From Burkholderiales bacterium (GTDB taxonomy: Bacteria; Pseudomonadota; Gammaproteobacteria; Burkholderiales; Burkholderiaceae_C): a stretch of DNA of 64,000 bases. Within the stretch, counting starts at the first letter, position 1; each line of letters opens with the position of its first letter. The stretch lies in assembly GCA_016702555.1 (NCBI GenBank), contig JADJDV010000005.1, positions 310,001-374,000 of the forward strand, in the 5' to 3' direction. A program made the translations under genes and the position numbers. This document shows positions 51,526-61,553 of this stretch, in pieces. The notes below the pieces were generated by a model that was not told the origin of the DNA, made no database searches, and worked only from the letters and a program-made list of their open reading frames with translations.

Positions 51526-52259
51526 GGCGCACCCAAGGCCTCACGCACGACCGCCAACTGGCGGCGCGACACCGGCAGCAGTTCATCGACGCCGGCCAGT
51601 TGCACCGCCCAGCCCTCGCCTTCCTCCGCGTCGTGGTGCCGCACCAGCGCGCGCAGCGCCTGGCGTGCAACCAGCGCGTTGCGGTGGACGCGCAGCCAGC
51701 GCGCCGGGTACCGCTCCTCCAGCTGGCTCAGGCTGCCGTCCAGCAGGTGGCTGGCGTCGGCGGTGCGCACGGTGAGGTATTTCGCCTCGGCCTTCAGGTA
51801 CAGCACCTCGCGCAGCGGCACGCGCCGCACGCCGCCGCGCTCGCTCACCAGCAGCGCGTCGTCGGCCTCCGCAGCGTCGGCGGGCGGCTGCCGCAGGCGC
51901 AGGGCGCGCTGCAGTGCCACCTGCAGGCGCTGCAAGCGCACCGGCTTGGTGAGGTAATCCAGCGCCGCGAGCTCGAAGGCGTGCAGCGCGTGCTCCGCAT
52001 GCGCCGTGACGAACACCAGCGCCGGCGCGTGCGGCAGCGCCTGCAGCGAGGCGGCCAGGGACATCCCGTCCTCGCCCGGCATGTGGATGTCGACCAGCAC
52101 CAGATCGAAGGGCTGGCTTCGCAGCAACGCCCGGGCCTGCGCGGCGTCGGCGGCCTCGCCCGCCACCACGGCGGCCGGCGCGCGGCACTCGCCCAGCAGC
52201 GTGCGCAGACGCGAGCGCGCCAGCGGTTCGTCGTCAACGATCAGCACGCGCAGGCTCAT
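51522..52259 (-). CDS. LytTR-family response regulator (AlgR/LytR type)
   Basis: A 245-residue two-component regulator. The receiver domain has the acidic pocket in LIVDDEPLARSRL, the phospho-acceptor aspartate in LVLVDIHMPGEDG (about D56) and the lysine in YLTKPVRL. The C-terminal LytTR DNA-binding domain has VLYLKAEAKYLTVRT and LDGSLSQLEERYPARWLRVHRNALV in parts. The ATG at 52259 overlaps the kinase stop as ATGA. In Burkholderiales this pair usually lies beside argH and hemC, as in Pseudomonas algZ-algR-hemC. Confidence 0.92.
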   Translation of the reverse strand: MSLRVLIVDDEPLARSRLRTLLGECRAPAAVVAGEAADAAQARALLRSQPFDLVLVDIHMPGEDGMSLAASLQALPHAPALVFVTAHAEHALHAFELAALDYLTKPVRLQRLQVALQRALRLRQPPADAAEADDALLVSERGGVRRVPLREVLYLKAEAKYLTVRTADASHLLDGSLSQLEERYPARWLRVHRNALVARQALRALVRHHDAEEGEGWAVQLAGVDELLPVSRRQLAVVREALGAP

Positions 52260-53292
52260 GGCGCACCCTCGTCCAGCGGCACCTCGATGCGCGCCTGGTA
52301 GACATCGCCCGCGCGGCCGGCGCGGAAGTCGCCCTGCAGATCGTGCAGCAGGCGCAGGCGGTCGCGCACATTGGCCAGCGCAATGCCATGGCCGGGGTCG
52401 CCCTGGCCCGCCGGCAGCGTGTTGCTGATCTGGATCACCACGCTGGCCCCTTGCCGGCGCGTGCGCACGCGCAGCTCTGCACCGCTGGCGCTGGGCTCGA
52501 CCCCATGGCGCACCGCGTTTTCCACCAGCGGCTGCAGGATCAGCGACGGCAGGCGCGCGGCGTCGGCGCGCTGATCGAGCGACCATTCCACACGCAAGCG
52601 CTCGCCAAAGCGCGCTTGCGCGATGTCCAGGTAGCGCCGCGCCAGCTCGATCTCCTGCCCCACGGTGCTGCTGTCGCCGCGCTCGGCCAGCGCCTGGCGG
52701 AACAGCTCGGACAAGTCCTCCAGCACCGCCTCGGCCCGGGCCGGCTCCTCGCGCACCAGCGCAATCGCGGTATTCAGCGTGTTGAACAGGAAATGCGGCC
52801 GAATGCGCGCCTGCAACTCGGCCAGCCGCGCCGCCGTGGCCGCCGGCACGCGCCCGCGCGCGCGCCAGCGCAGGCCCGCCACCAGCCCGCTCGCCAGCAG
52901 CGCGCCGGTGCAGGCGCTGGCCAGCCAGGAGCGGCGCCGGCGCGCCAGGCGGTGGCAGCACAGGCCAGCAGCCCGGCCAGCGCGCCCAGCGCCACGCCCA
53001 GGGCGACCTGCACCGGCCAGGGCCGGCGCGCCAGCAGCGCCTTCAGCGCGCAGGTGGCCAGCAGCCACAGCAGGGTGGCGGGCAGCGCGCCGCTGGTGAC
53101 GAAGCCCAGCCGCGCCAGCCAGTCGGCCGCATCGAGTGCCAGATACATCAAGGCCACCGCCAGCACGGCCTGCACGAAGAGCACCGCGCGCAGCACCACG
53201 CCCAGTTCGCAGGCGTCGAACACCTGCACCGACGGGGGCGGCGATGGCGCGGCGGCGCCATCGATCGCCGATAGAATTTGCGGGTTTTTCAT
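52256..53292 (-). pseudogene. LytS/AlgZ-type sensor histidine kinase, frameshifted
   Basis: The partner kinase of the LytTR regulator. It begins at the ATG at 53292 with MKNPQILSAIDG and several membrane helices (RAVLFVQAVLAVALMYLAL, GALPATLLWLLATCALKALL). In the run at about 52935-52948 one base appears missing. The cytosolic half continues in another frame with LAELQARIRPHFLFNTLNTA, where the histidine is the phosphorylation site. The ATPase follows, with LILQPLVENAVRHGVE and GIALANVRDRLRLL. Restoring one base gives about 345 residues with a sensible membrane-to-kinase join. True inactivation or a base-call error in a GC-rich run are both possible. Confidence 0.88.
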
Positions 53293-53396
53293 GTGCAGCG
53301 GCGGGTCGGCACAGTGTAGGGCCGCGGCGGCCGCGCACTGGCGCACCCCCGCTTGCCGCCGCACTCTTGCCCGCCCCCATCTGCCCGTACCCGCGT

Positions 53397-54833
<1,437 letters not shown>

Positions 54834-54868
54834 TCGACGTTGGATCGCCGGGCGCGGCGATCAGTCGT

Positions 54869-57676
54869 TCAATGCGCCTTGTCCCAATTCGGCCCCATCC
54901 CCACCTCGGCCAGCAACGGCACCTTCAACGCCGCCACGCCCGCCATCAGCCTGGGCAGTTCGGCGCGCGCCCAGTCGATCTCGCCATCGGGCACTTCGAG
55001 CACCAGTTCGTCGTGCACCTGCATGATCATCCGCGTGGCGCGCTGTTCGGTGTCCAGCGCGTGCTGCACCGCCACCATGGCCTTCTTGATCAGGTCGGCG
55101 GCCGTGCCCTGCATGGGCGCGTTGATGGCGGCGCGCTCGGCGCCTGAGCGGCGCGGGCCGTTGGGGCTGTTGATCTCGGGCAGGTAGAGGCGGCGGCCGA
55201 ACACGGTCTCGACGTAGCCCTTGGACTTGGCCGACAGCTTGGTTTCGTCCATGTAGCGCTTGACGCCGGGGTAGCGGTCGAAATAGCGCTCGATGTAGTT
55301 GCGCGCCGCCGTGTTGTCGATCCCGAGGTTGCGCGCCAGGCCGAAGCTGCTCATGCCGTAGATGAGGCCGAAGTTGATGACCTTGGCGTAGCGCCGCTGC
55401 TCGCTGCTGACCTGATCCGGCGCCACGCCGAACACCTCGGCCGCCGTGGCGCGGTGCACGTCCAGCCCGTCGGCAAAGGCCTTCAGCAGCGCCTCGTCGC
55501 CGCTCAGGTGCGCCATGATGCGCAGCTCGATCTGGCTGTAGTCGCAACTCACGATGAGGTGCCCCGGCGGCGCGATGAAGGCCTCGCGGATGCGCCGGCC
55601 TTCGGGCGTGCGGATGGGAATGTTCTGCAGGTTGGGGTCGTTGCTGGCCAGGCGCCCGGTCACGGCCACCGCCTGCGCGTAGTGCGTGTGCACGCGGCCG
55701 GTGGCGGGGCTGATCATCTGCGGCAGCTTGTCGGTGTAGGTGCCCTTCAGCTTGGACAGGCCGCGGTGCTCCAGGATGCGCGCGGGCAGCGGGTAATCCT
55801 CGGCCAGTTTCTCCAGCACCTCCTCGTCGGTGCTCGGCTTGCCGGTGGCGGTCTTCTTGATCACCGGCAGGCCGAGCTTGTCGAAGAAGATCTCGCCGAT
55901 CTGCTTGGGCGAGCCCAGGTTGAAGGGCTGGCCGGCCAGCTCGTGCGCCTCCTGCTCCAGTTGCAGGATGCGCTGGCCCAGTTCGTGGCTTTGCTGGCGC
56001 AGCAGCGCACTGTCGATCAGCACCCCATGGCGCTCGATCTGGTAGAGCACTTCGCTGGTGGTGATCTCCAACTCGTAGATGCCACGCAGCGCCGCGCTCT
56101 TTTGCAACTGCGGCCACAGCGCCAGGTGCACGTCGAGCGTCTGGTCGGCGTCCTCGCAGCCGTAGTGCGCGGCCTGGTCGACCGGCACCTGGGCAAACGG
56201 GATCTGGTGCGCTCCCTTGCCGCACAAGTCCTCGTAATGGCTGCCGGGGCGCCCCAGGTGGCGCTCGGCCAGGCTGGCCAGGCCGTGCGGCCGGTGCACT
56301 TCGAGCACGTAGCTTTGCAGCATGGTGTCGTGGGCGTAGCCGGCCACCTCGATGCCATGGTTGGCGAACACGTGGCGGTCGTACTTGATGTGCTGGCCGA
56401 CCTTCTTCCGGGCCGGATTCTCGAGCCAGGGCCTGAGTCGCGCCAGCACCTCGTCCAGCGGCAGCTGCACCGGCGCGTCCGGCCCTTCATGCGCCAGCGG
56501 GATGTAGGCCGCCTCGCCGGGCTTCACGCTGAACGAGATGCCGACGATGCGCGCCCGCATCTCGTCGAGCGAGGTGGTTTCGGTGTCGAGCGCGGTCAGA
56601 TCGGCGGCATCGATCCTGTCCAGCCAGCGCTGCAGCGCCGCCCAGTCGAGGATGGTGTCGTAGACCAGCTCGGCGCCGGCCCGCGACGCTGCCGGCGCAG
56701 CGCCCGCCAACGCCGCGGCATCGGCCTCTGGCGCAGCGCCCGCCGGCTTGGCCACCGCGCCGCCCGGCAGCGCCTTCGCCAGGGTCTTGAAACCGAAGCG
56801 TTGATAGAACGCCGCCAACTGCGACGCGTCAGGTGCGCTGGCGGCGATGGCGTCGAGCGCCGGTAGGCCGTCCACGTGACCGGCCAGGTCGCAGTCGGTG
56901 CGGATGCGCAGCAGCTCGCGCCCGGTCGGCAGCCAGTCGAGCGCGCGGCGCAGGTTTTCGCCGGCCGCGCCCTTGATCTGGTCGGCCTGCGCGACGATGG
57001 CGTCGAGCGAGCCGTATTCGGCCAGCCACTTGGCGGCCGTCTTGGGCCCGACCTTGTCGACGCCCGGCACGTTGTCGATGGCGTCGCCGACCAGGGTCTG
57101 GTAGTCCAGCATCTGCCCCGCCGGCACGCCGAACTCGGCCTGCACGCCGGCCAGATCGCGCCGCTTGCCGCTCATGGTGTCGATGATGGCGATGCGCTCG
57201 GTCACCAGTTGCGCCAGGTCCTTGTCGCCGCTGGAGATCACCACCCGCAGGCCGGCCTCGGCCCCCGCGTGCGCCAGCGTGCCGATCACGTCGTCGGCCT
57301 CGATATCGGGCACCGTCAGCACCGTCCAGCCAAGCAGCCGCACCACCTCATGGATCGGCTCGATCTGGCTGCGCAAGTCGTCCGGCATCGGCGCGCGGTT
57401 GGCCTTGTACTCGGGATAGATGGCGTCGCGAAAGGTCGGACCCGAGGCATCGAACACACAGGCGACGTAGCGCGCGTCGGGGTAGTCCTTGCGCAGCGCG
57501 TTCAGCATGTTGATCATGCCGCGGATGGCGCCGGTGGGCTGGCTGTCGCGGTCGTTCGGGTCGGCGCGCAGGTCCGGCATCGCGTGGAAGGCGCGGTACA
57601 GGTAGCTGGAACCATCGACCAGCAGCAGCGTCTGCTCGGGCGCGGTGGCCACGGCGGCGGAAGCGGTGTCTGTCAT
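54869..57676 (-). CDS. polA: DNA polymerase I
   Basis: PolA fills gaps and removes RNA primers. The 935-residue protein has all three domains. The 5'-3' exonuclease covers about 15-300 (LLLVDGSSYLYRAFHA, VFDASGPTFR, SGDKDLAQLV). The 3'-5' proofreading domain shows its acidic residues intact in ALDTETTSLDEM, KYDRHVF and CEDADQTLD. The polymerase has motif A CDYSQIELRIMAHLSGD, the O-helix RRYAKVINFGLIYGMSSFG and motif C QVHDELVLEV. The ATG at 57676 is chosen; the frame continues upstream without homology. Confidence 0.97.
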   Translation of the reverse strand: MTDTASAAVATAPEQTLLLVDGSSYLYRAFHAMPDLRADPNDRDSQPTGAIRGMINMLNALRKDYPDARYVACVFDASGPTFRDAIYPEYKANRAPMPDDLRSQIEPIHEVVRLLGWTVLTVPDIEADDVIGTLAHAGAEAGLRVVISSGDKDLAQLVTERIAIIDTMSGKRRDLAGVQAEFGVPAGQMLDYQTLVGDAIDNVPGVDKVGPKTAAKWLAEYGSLDAIVAQADQIKGAAGENLRRALDWLPTGRELLRIRTDCDLAGHVDGLPALDAIAASAPDASQLAAFYQRFGFKTLAKALPGGAVAKPAGAAPEADAAALAGAAPAASRAGAELVYDTILDWAALQRWLDRIDAADLTALDTETTSLDEMRARIVGISFSVKPGEAAYIPLAHEGPDAPVQLPLDEVLARLRPWLENPARKKVGQHIKYDRHVFANHGIEVAGYAHDTMLQSYVLEVHRPHGLASLAERHLGRPGSHYEDLCGKGAHQIPFAQVPVDQAAHYGCEDADQTLDVHLALWPQLQKSAALRGIYELEITTSEVLYQIERHGVLIDSALLRQQSHELGQRILQLEQEAHELAGQPFNLGSPKQIGEIFFDKLGLPVIKKTATGKPSTDEEVLEKLAEDYPLPARILEHRGLSKLKGTYTDKLPQMISPATGRVHTHYAQAVAVTGRLASNDPNLQNIPIRTPEGRRIREAFIAPPGHLIVSCDYSQIELRIMAHLSGDEALLKAFADGLDVHRATAAEVFGVAPDQVSSEQRRYAKVINFGLIYGMSSFGLARNLGIDNTAARNYIERYFDRYPGVKRYMDETKLSAKSKGYVETVFGRRLYLPEINSPNGPRRSGAERAAINAPMQGTAADLIKKAMVAVQHALDTEQRATRMIMQVHDELVLEVPDGEIDWARAELPRLMAGVAALKVPLLAEVGMGPNWDKAH

Positions 57677-57757
57677 GCCGGGATTGTGCACCCGCGCCCC
57701 AGGCCCACGCCTGCGCGCGCGCCACTTGCGCCAGAGGCCACCCACTAGAATAGGCCC

Positions 57758-58078
57758 ATGCGTCGACCCTTCATCCCGCTGCTGCTGTCTGCCCTGCTGG
57801 CCCTGCCCGCGCTGGCGCAGACGCCTGCCGCGCATCCGGCCGCCGACGAGGCCGCGCCCGGCCGCAACAACCAGCGCGTGGAGCACATCCGCGTCGAGGA
57901 CGCCGGCAGCCGCGTCGACGAGTTGCGCGCCGGCGGCGAGACGCGCAGCATCACCGTGACGCCGAACGCGCCGGTGCCCTCCTACGACGTGCGCCCGGCC
58001 GACGCGACACGCCCGCGAGGCGCCGAGGCCGGCCCCGGCAGCGCCGGCCCGCGCACCTGGAAAGTCCTGAGTTTCTAG
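57758..58078 (+). CDS. DUF2782 family exported protein
   Basis: A 106-residue protein with a signal peptide (about residues 1-20, ending PALAQ). The small mature domain has NNQRVEHIRVEDAGSRVDELRAGG and ITVTPN, ending in PRTWKVLSF, the DUF2782 pattern. Such genes often lie near polA and thrB in Betaproteobacteria. Function unknown. It ends 10 bases before thrB and is probably co-transcribed with it. Confidence 0.85.
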   Translation: MRRPFIPLLLSALLALPALAQTPAAHPAADEAAPGRNNQRVEHIRVEDAGSRVDELRAGGETRSITVTPNAPVPSYDVRPADATRPRGAEAGPGSAGPRTWKVLSF

Positions 58079-58088
58079 TTCCGTCCTG

Positions 58089-59075
58089 ATGGCTGTCTAC
58101 ACCGAGGTCGCGTTCGAGCAGGCCGAACAGTTGCTGGCCTCGCTCGGCCTGGGCCGGCTGACGGCGCTGCAGGGGATTCAGGGCGGCATCGAGAACACCA
58201 ACTACTTTGCCAGCAGCACCGAGGGCGAATGGGTGCTGACACTGTTCGAGCGCCTGACGCATGCGCAGCTGCCGTTCTACCTGCACCTGATGAAGCACCT
58301 GGCGCAGCACGGCGTGCCGGTGCCCGAGCCGCAATCCAAGGCCGAGGGCGTGCCGGTTGGCCCCGGCGAGGACGACATCCTGCACACCGTGTGCGACAAG
58401 CCGGCGGCGGTGGTGAACCGGCTGCGTGGCCACAGCGAACTCGACCCCACACCCGCGCACTGCGCCGCCGTGGGTGAGATGCTGGCGCGCGCCCACCTGG
58501 CCGCGCGCGACTACCCGCTGCACCAACCCAATCTGCGCGGCCTGGCCTGGTGGAACGAGACCGCGCCGGGCTTGCTGCCGCACCTAAACGGCGCGCAGTC
58601 GGCCCTGCTGCAGTCCGAGTTGGCCTACCAGAACCACGTCGCCGCCGGTTCAGCCTACGCGGCGCTGCCGCGCGGCGCGGTGCACGCCGACCTGTTCCGC
58701 GACAACGTGATGTTCGAGGGCACGCGCGAGCAGCCGCGCCTGACCGGCTTCTTCGACTTCTACTTCGCCGGCGTCGACACCTGGCTGTTCGATCTGGCGG
58801 TGACGCTGAACGACTGGGCCATCGACCTGCCCACTGGCCGCACCGATGCCGCGCGCACCCAGGCGCTGCTGGACGCCTATCAATCGGTGCGCCCGCTGGC
58901 CTCGGCCGAGCGGCGCCTGCTGCCGGCCATGCTGCGCGCCGGCGCGCTGCGCTTCTGGGTCTCGCGGCTGTGGGACCTGCATCTGCCGCGCCAGGCCAGC
59001 ATGCTGGTGCCGCACGATCCGCGCCATTTCGAGCGCGTGCTGCGCCAGCGCGTGGCCGTGCCGCTGCTGCCATGA
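58089..59075 (+). CDS. thrB: Homoserine kinase type II
   Basis: ThrB phosphorylates homoserine on the way to threonine. This is the non-GHMP type II enzyme, with an aminoglycoside-phosphotransferase-like fold found in Pseudomonas and Burkholderiales. The 328-residue product has GIENTNYFA near residues 34-42, the catalytic loop HADLFRDNVMFEG and the metal aspartate in GFFDFYFAG. Its stop overlaps the next ATG as ATGA. Length is normal. Confidence 0.94.
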   Translation: MAVYTEVAFEQAEQLLASLGLGRLTALQGIQGGIENTNYFASSTEGEWVLTLFERLTHAQLPFYLHLMKHLAQHGVPVPEPQSKAEGVPVGPGEDDILHTVCDKPAAVVNRLRGHSELDPTPAHCAAVGEMLARAHLAARDYPLHQPNLRGLAWWNETAPGLLPHLNGAQSALLQSELAYQNHVAAGSAYAALPRGAVHADLFRDNVMFEGTREQPRLTGFFDFYFAGVDTWLFDLAVTLNDWAIDLPTGRTDAARTQALLDAYQSVRPLASAERRLLPAMLRAGALRFWVSRLWDLHLPRQASMLVPHDPRHFERVLRQRVAVPLLP

Positions 59076-59899
59076 GACTCAACATCGTTCCCGCCGCCAC
59101 CGGCGCCCGCTGGGTGCGCCAGGGCATGCGCGTGTTCTTCCGCCGGCCGCTCGCCGTCGCCGGCCTGTTCTTCATGTTCCTGGCGCTCACCGCGCTGCTG
59201 TCCTGGCTGCCGCTGATCGGCGACGTGGTGGCGCTGGCGCTGATCCCGGCCGCCACCGTGGGCCTGATGGCGGCGGCGCGCGAGGTCGATGCCGGGCGCT
59301 TCCCGATGCCGGCCCTGCTGTTCACCGGTTTTCGCAGCGGCCCGGTCAAGGCGCGCGCCATGCTGGTGCTGGGCGCGCTGTACGCGCTGCTGGTGCTGCT
59401 GGTGATCGGGCTGTCGGCGCTGCTGGACGACGGCCGGCTGGCGCAGATGATCGCCGGCAGCGGCGGCAGCATCACGCGCGAGATGCTGACCGACCCCGCG
59501 ATCCAGGACGCGCTGCGCTCGTCGATGAACTCGATCGCCCTGGCCAGCGTGCTCTACCTGCCGATCTCGGTGCTGTTCTGGCACGCGCCCGCACTGGTGC
59601 TGTGGCACGAGGTGCCGGTGGTCAAGAGCCTGTTCTTCAGCACCATCGCGGTGCTGCGCAACGCCAGCGCCTACCTGCTCTACGGCCTCGCCTGGATCGG
59701 CGTCACCCTGGGCGGCTGGGCGCTGCTGCTGACGGTGTCGGCGCTGCTCGGCAACCTGAACGTCGCCGTCAGCGGCATGTTCCCGCTCAGCATCACCATC
59801 GCGGCGATGTTCTACGCCTCGCTCTGGTTCAGCTTCCGCGACAGCTTCAGCGGCCCCGACGACGAGGCGCCGGCCACCGACACGCCCGCCTCGGCATGA
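59072..59899 (+). CDS. BPSS1780 family membrane protein
   Basis: A 275-residue protein with about six hydrophobic segments and the N-terminal pattern VPAATGARWVRQGMRVFFRRPLA, then a membrane stretch FFMFLALTALLSWLPLIGD. It matches the uncharacterised BPSS1780 membrane family of Betaproteobacteria, commonly encoded after thrB. Function unknown. Translation is coupled to thrB by ATGA. It ends directly before the LysR relic. Confidence 0.85.
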   Translation: MRLNIVPAATGARWVRQGMRVFFRRPLAVAGLFFMFLALTALLSWLPLIGDVVALALIPAATVGLMAAAREVDAGRFPMPALLFTGFRSGPVKARAMLVLGALYALLVLLVIGLSALLDDGRLAQMIAGSGGSITREMLTDPAIQDALRSSMNSIALASVLYLPISVLFWHAPALVLWHEVPVVKSLFFSTIAVLRNASAYLLYGLAWIGVTLGGWALLLTVSALLGNLNVAVSGMFPLSITIAAMFYASLWFSFRDSFSGPDDEAPATDTPASA

Positions 59900-59900
59900 A

Positions 59901-60142
59901 GGCGCGCGGCTGGTGTTCAACCAGGTGGCGAGCTGCATCCAGGCCGTCTGCGAAGGCTGCGGCCTGGCTGCCGCGCGGCATGCGGGCCGAGGCGATCAAA
60001 TGCGGGGCCTGACGCAGCGTGCTGGACGACTTTGCCGCGTCGTACGAGGGCTACCACCTCTACTGCGCCGCGCGCCGCGCGCCGCGTGTCGCCGGCGATG
60101 CGGTTGGTGATTGACGCGTTGCGCTTGCGTAACGACAGCTGA
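59901..60142 (+). pseudogene. LysR-family regulator relic (C-terminal fragment)
   Basis: In successive frames the sequence gives RLVFNQVASCIQAVCEGCGLA, then AWLPRGMRAEAIKCGA, a stop codon, RSVLDDFAASYEGYHLYCAAR, and finally SPAMRLVIDALRLRNDS with the stop at 60140-60142. Order and content match the end of LysR-type effector domains (GLAWLP, L-DF-EGYHLYY-SRR-SPA-R-VIDALR). At least two frame changes and one in-frame stop interrupt it, and the first two-thirds of the gene is absent. So a deletion next to the BPSS1780-family gene left only the tail. Confidence 0.75.
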
Positions 60143-60426
60143 TCCATCGCATCCGCCGCGCTGGCGCAGCGAACCCGAATGCGGACACGACGGGTGTTTT
60201 CTACCACGCCAAGCGTACTGGATTTTCATTGGATCGGCTCAATAATTTGCATTGCGCGAGCGACCAGCACGCCTTGTCGACTTGGGTCACCCCGCGGCCC
60301 CAACGCCACCATGGTCCTCTGGCCCTTCGGGCAAAACGACCGCCACGTGCACGGCATCAAGGTGACCGAACGTCATCGACTGTGCATAGGCGGTTCACGT
60401 TTTCCGCAAGCCAAGGAGAAAGCTCC
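60143..60426. other. Intergenic region before the small exported gene
   Basis: About 280 bases with no gene. The only item I can point to is an AAGGAG ribosome site at its end. A stretch near 60225-60245 (ttggatcggctcaataattt) could hold promoter elements, but the match is poor. Confidence 0.4.
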
Positions 60427-60771
60427 ATGAAACGCCTTCATGTTCTCGCCGTCGCGCTGGGTCTGCTGGCATCGGGCCATGTCACGGCGCAGAACGCACC
60501 GCCGACCGACGGCTGGGAAACTGCCCAACTTGAAATGGAGCACATGCACTGGCTGCAGGCCTATCAAGGGTTTGTCCAGTTGGCGGACCAGGGCGACGTG
60601 ATGGCTTCTCGCATGGCCTATCAGATGTGGCTGTATGCGCCCCAGCTTTATGGGCAGATGTTGCCCGCCAGGGTGGAGCAGGTACAGCGCTGGGGTGCCC
60701 TGTGCGAGTGCACGCCAGTCAAGCGTGCGCAGACGTCACCCGTGGGTTCCACCACCGCCGCCACGCAGTGA
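60427..60771 (+). CDS. Small exported protein, unknown function
   Basis: A 114-residue protein with a signal peptide (MKRLHVLAVALGLLASGHV, cleavage near TAQN). The mature part has one Sel1/TPR-like helix pair (LQAYQGFVQLADQGDVMASRMAYQMW) and a C-terminal GALCECTPV. I do not recognise a family. The ATG at 60427 follows AAGGAG at about eight bases. It precedes the rhodanese gene by 79 bases, and the two are probably co-transcribed. Confidence 0.7.
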   Translation: MKRLHVLAVALGLLASGHVTAQNAPPTDGWETAQLEMEHMHWLQAYQGFVQLADQGDVMASRMAYQMWLYAPQLYGQMLPARVEQVQRWGALCECTPVKRAQTSPVGSTTAATQ

Positions 60772-60850
60772 ACGGCCAGGGCGCCGCCGTGAGCGCCTGC
60801 TGGGGCGTCGGCTCGGCGCCGCCTGCCGACTGCCAACCAGGAGCACCATC

Positions 60851-61504
60851 ATGACGATCAACCCCCCTGACACGCTAAACGACCGCAATGCCATGGGACG
60901 ACGGCGCTGCCTGCAATGGATGGCCGCCGCGGGCGCCGGCGGCATCGGCTGGCTGGGCTGGCCGGCCAAGGTCTCGGCGGCCGTCGATCCCGCGGCTGTC
61001 CCGGAACCCAAGCGGACCAAGGCCGGCCGCTACCTGCAAGCCAGCGAGGTGCCTGCCTTCATCGAGGCCCGTGGCGGTGCTGACAAGGTGCTGTTCCTCG
61101 ACATCCGGACGCGGGCCGAGGCCATGTACGTGGGCATGCCCAGCGGCGCAGATGCGTTGGTGCCCTACGTTGAACACCAGGACCTGATGACCGGCTGGGA
61201 TGCGCAACGCAATACTTACCGGCTCGAACCAATGCAGGACTTCGTCCCCGAAGTGCTGCGGCGCCTGCAGCAGAAGGGCCTGGACAAGGCCGATGTGCTG
61301 GTGCTGATCTGCCGCTCGGGCGACCGCAGCGCCCGTGCAACCAACCGCCTGGCCGACGACGGGTTCAGCGAGGTGTGGTCGGTGATCGACGGCTTCGAGG
61401 GCGACATGAGCCAGGACGGCCGGCGCAGCGTGAACGGTTGGAAGAACGCTGGACTGCCCTGGAGCTACAAGCTCGATCGCCAGAAGATGTACTTTCCCCG
61501 CTGA
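60851..61504 (+). CDS. Exported rhodanese-domain protein
   Basis: A 217-residue protein with a twin-arginine-like start (GRRRCLQWMAAAGAGGIGWL, ending near VSAAV), so probably exported by Tat. A rhodanese domain follows, with LFLDIRTRAEAMYVGMPSG, and the active-site loop ICRSGDRSARATNRL with the sulphur-accepting cysteine. The ending VNGWKNAGLPWSYKLD is typical of periplasmic rhodaneses. The ATG at 60851 follows AGGAG. Sulphur donor and acceptor are unknown. Confidence 0.85.
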   Translation: MTINPPDTLNDRNAMGRRRCLQWMAAAGAGGIGWLGWPAKVSAAVDPAAVPEPKRTKAGRYLQASEVPAFIEARGGADKVLFLDIRTRAEAMYVGMPSGADALVPYVEHQDLMTGWDAQRNTYRLEPMQDFVPEVLRRLQQKGLDKADVLVLICRSGDRSARATNRLADDGFSEVWSVIDGFEGDMSQDGRRSVNGWKNAGLPWSYKLDRQKMYFPR

Positions 61505-61553
61505 TCACGCCCGTGGCGTTGCCGCACGCCAAGGCGCGTTGGCGGGTGCGGCG

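Noticed and set aside
51522..52961. 479-codon frame as a fused kinase-regulator protein
   Set aside because: Only the regulator part is in the coding phase; upstream of 52259 it is an out-of-phase reading of the kinase gene, which has its own frame and an ATGA overlap.
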